This document shows, one piece after another, positions 5,352 through 6,102 of a stretch of DNA of 6,102 nucleotides. The position numbers and the translations under genes were made by a program. The notes beneath the pieces are model-generated. The model saw only the letters and a program-made list of their open reading frames with translations, had not been told where the DNA came from and ran no database searches. Every line of letters starts with the position of its first letter. Position 1 is the first letter of the stretch. Origin of the DNA: Candidatus Saccharimonadales bacterium (GTDB lineage Bacteria > Patescibacteriota > Saccharimonadia > Saccharimonadales > Saccharimonadaceae); the NCBI GenBank assembly GCA_030151825.1, contig JASLCP010000045.1, positions 1 through 6,102 of the forward strand. Reading direction: 5' to 3'.

Positions 5352-5995
5352 TGCCGACCATTGTTCCGTGTGTGACGGCCGGTACCCCAGAGGAGTATAA
5401 GGCATCGCTCGAACGCGTTTATACGTTCACAACACATATTCATGTCGACGTGAGCGATGGAACATTTGCGCCAACGGTACTCTTGGGAGTTGATCAGATA
5501 TGGTGGCCGCAGGATTGGACGGTTGACGTACATGTAATGGTGGCCGAGCCGTCAAACTATTTGGATGCATTAATAGCCAAACAGCCGCATATGATTACAC
5601 TGCATGCCGAGGCAAAGGAAGATATCATACCGCTCCTACAGACGATCAAGCAGCAAGGGATCCGTGCTGGCGTGTCGCTTATGCGCCCAACAGTACCCGA
5701 AACGGTAGCTGGCGCACTTGAGGCGGCTGATCATGTAATGATATTTAGTGGTGATTTGGGGCACTATGGCGGCACGGCGAGTTTGATGCAGCTCGAAAAA
5801 ATCCGGCTTATCAAGGCAATTAATAATGGGCTTGAGGTTGGCTGGGACGGCGGAATCAACATCGATAATGTCTTTAGTTTGACGCAGGGCGGCGTCGATA
5901 TTCTGAACGTTGGCGGTGGCATTCAAAAACAAGCCGATCCAGTAGCGGCATATAACGCATTGGTAGCAGAAGTCAATAAGCAGGGGGTGATTTAG
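5351..5995 (+). CDS. rpe: Ribulose-phosphate 3-epimerase, divergent
   Basis: TIM-barrel epimerase that interconverts ribulose 5-phosphate and xylulose 5-phosphate; cytosolic, 214 aa (family about 210-230). The metal and acid/base residues are all placed as in Rpe: H31 and D33 in HVDVSDGTFAP (family HIDVMDGHFVPN), H61 in DVHVMV, and D166 in WDGGI (family VDGGI). The C-terminal phosphate-binding strand VGGGI (190-194) is present. Divergent points: the N-terminal family motif SILSADF is replaced by PCVTAGT, and the usual loop NPGFGGQ reads GDLGHYGGT (134-142). The start codon overlaps the rpiB stop (TGATG), and no good ribosome site precedes it, so translation is probably coupled to rpiB. Its place between rpiB and transketolase supports the pentose phosphate role over allulose- or hexulose-phosphate epimerases. 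Confidence 0.88.
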   Translation: MPTIVPCVTAGTPEEYKASLERVYTFTTHIHVDVSDGTFAPTVLLGVDQIWWPQDWTVDVHVMVAEPSNYLDALIAKQPHMITLHAEAKEDIIPLLQTIKQQGIRAGVSLMRPTVPETVAGALEAADHVMIFSGDLGHYGGTASLMQLEKIRLIKAINNGLEVGWDGGINIDNVFSLTQGGVDILNVGGGIQKQADPVAAYNALVAEVNKQGVI

Positions 5996-5996
5996 T

Positions 5997-6102
5997 ATGG
6001 CACGGGGACAACTGACAATACGTCAACTAGAGGCGAAGGCATACGATATACGAAAAGATATTATTAAGATGCTTGAAAAGGCTGGTAGCGGACATAGCGC
6101 CG
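5997..6102 (+). CDS. tkt: Transketolase, N-terminal part (cut by window end)
   Basis: Only the first 35 residues are in the window. They begin MARGQLTIRQLEAKAYDIRK and continue through an IIKMLEKAGSGHSA segment. This is the N-terminal helix and the start of the thiamine-diphosphate domain of transketolase: the family pattern is KA..IR.dI..Ml..a.SGH, with the cofactor-contacting His here as H33. The enzyme moves two-carbon units between pentose and other sugar phosphates. A strong ribosome site, AGGGGGTGA (5982-5990), lies 6 nt before ATG, inside the end of rpe. Only one base separates the rpe stop from the start. Whether this is a full-length enzyme or the N-terminal subunit of a split transketolase cannot be decided from this window. 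Confidence 0.88.
   Translation, partial: MARGQLTIRQLEAKAYDIRKDIIKMLEKAGSGHSA

Noticed and set aside
1..6102. Recoded TGA (genetic code 25) of some CPR lineages
   Set aside because: TGA ends rpiB exactly at the rpe start (TGATG) and ends the 90-aa gene just before a terminator. The conserved proteins read correctly without TGA codons.
1..6102. Defence system, prophage, insertion sequence or CRISPR array
   Set aside because: All genes but one match housekeeping or metabolic families. No transposase, integrase, spaced repeats or terminal inverted repeats were seen.

Overview
The window looks like chromosomal DNA from a Candidate Phyla Radiation (Patescibacteria) bacterium, most likely Candidatus Saccharibacteria (TM7). 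This assignment is an inference from four things: compact gene packing, the mix of divergent but intact core-metabolism genes, a Rel protein cut down to its enzymatic half plus TGS, and a rare cadmium-carbonic-anhydrase-type protein. TGA is used as a genuine stop (90-aa gene at 626, rpiB at 5349-5351). This argues against the Gracilibacteria/Absconditabacteria code, in which TGA is glycine. No mobile element, CRISPR array, tRNA or rRNA is visible, and no gene-free stretch exceeds about 145 bases.

Layout. (1) 28-558, plus strand: family I inorganic pyrophosphatase, ending in a hairpin at 577-614 that also serves the convergent minus-strand genes. (2) Minus strand, 3599 down to 626: a zeta/cadmium-type carbonic anhydrase homologue (350 aa), then a short bifunctional RelA/SpoT homologue (511 aa), then an unrecognised 90-aa helical protein that has its own near-consensus promoter. 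(3) 3600-3736: a divergent promoter region between the carbonic anhydrase gene and gap. (4) 3737-4753, plus strand: phosphorylating glyceraldehyde-3-phosphate dehydrogenase with a terminator hairpin at 4775-4800. (5) 4896 to the end, plus strand: a tightly packed pentose phosphate operon, rpiB-rpe-transketolase, the last cut by the window edge.

How the genes fit together. RpiB and Rpe interconvert ribulose 5-phosphate with ribose 5-phosphate and xylulose 5-phosphate. These two are the substrates of transketolase, whose product glyceraldehyde 3-phosphate feeds GAPDH. This is the non-oxidative pentose phosphate route joined to lower glycolysis. Pyrophosphatase pulls biosynthetic reactions forward, and Rel makes and degrades (p)ppGpp.

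The most notable points are the cadmium-carbonic-anhydrase homologue with its Cys/His/Cys metal-site pattern, the Rel protein without its C-terminal regulatory half, two genes (rel and rpiB) whose -10 boxes sit exactly 6 nt before the ATG and so predict leaderless mRNAs, and RpiB and Rpe proteins with changes at usually conserved active-site positions. I did not see convincing evidence of an entirely new multigene system.
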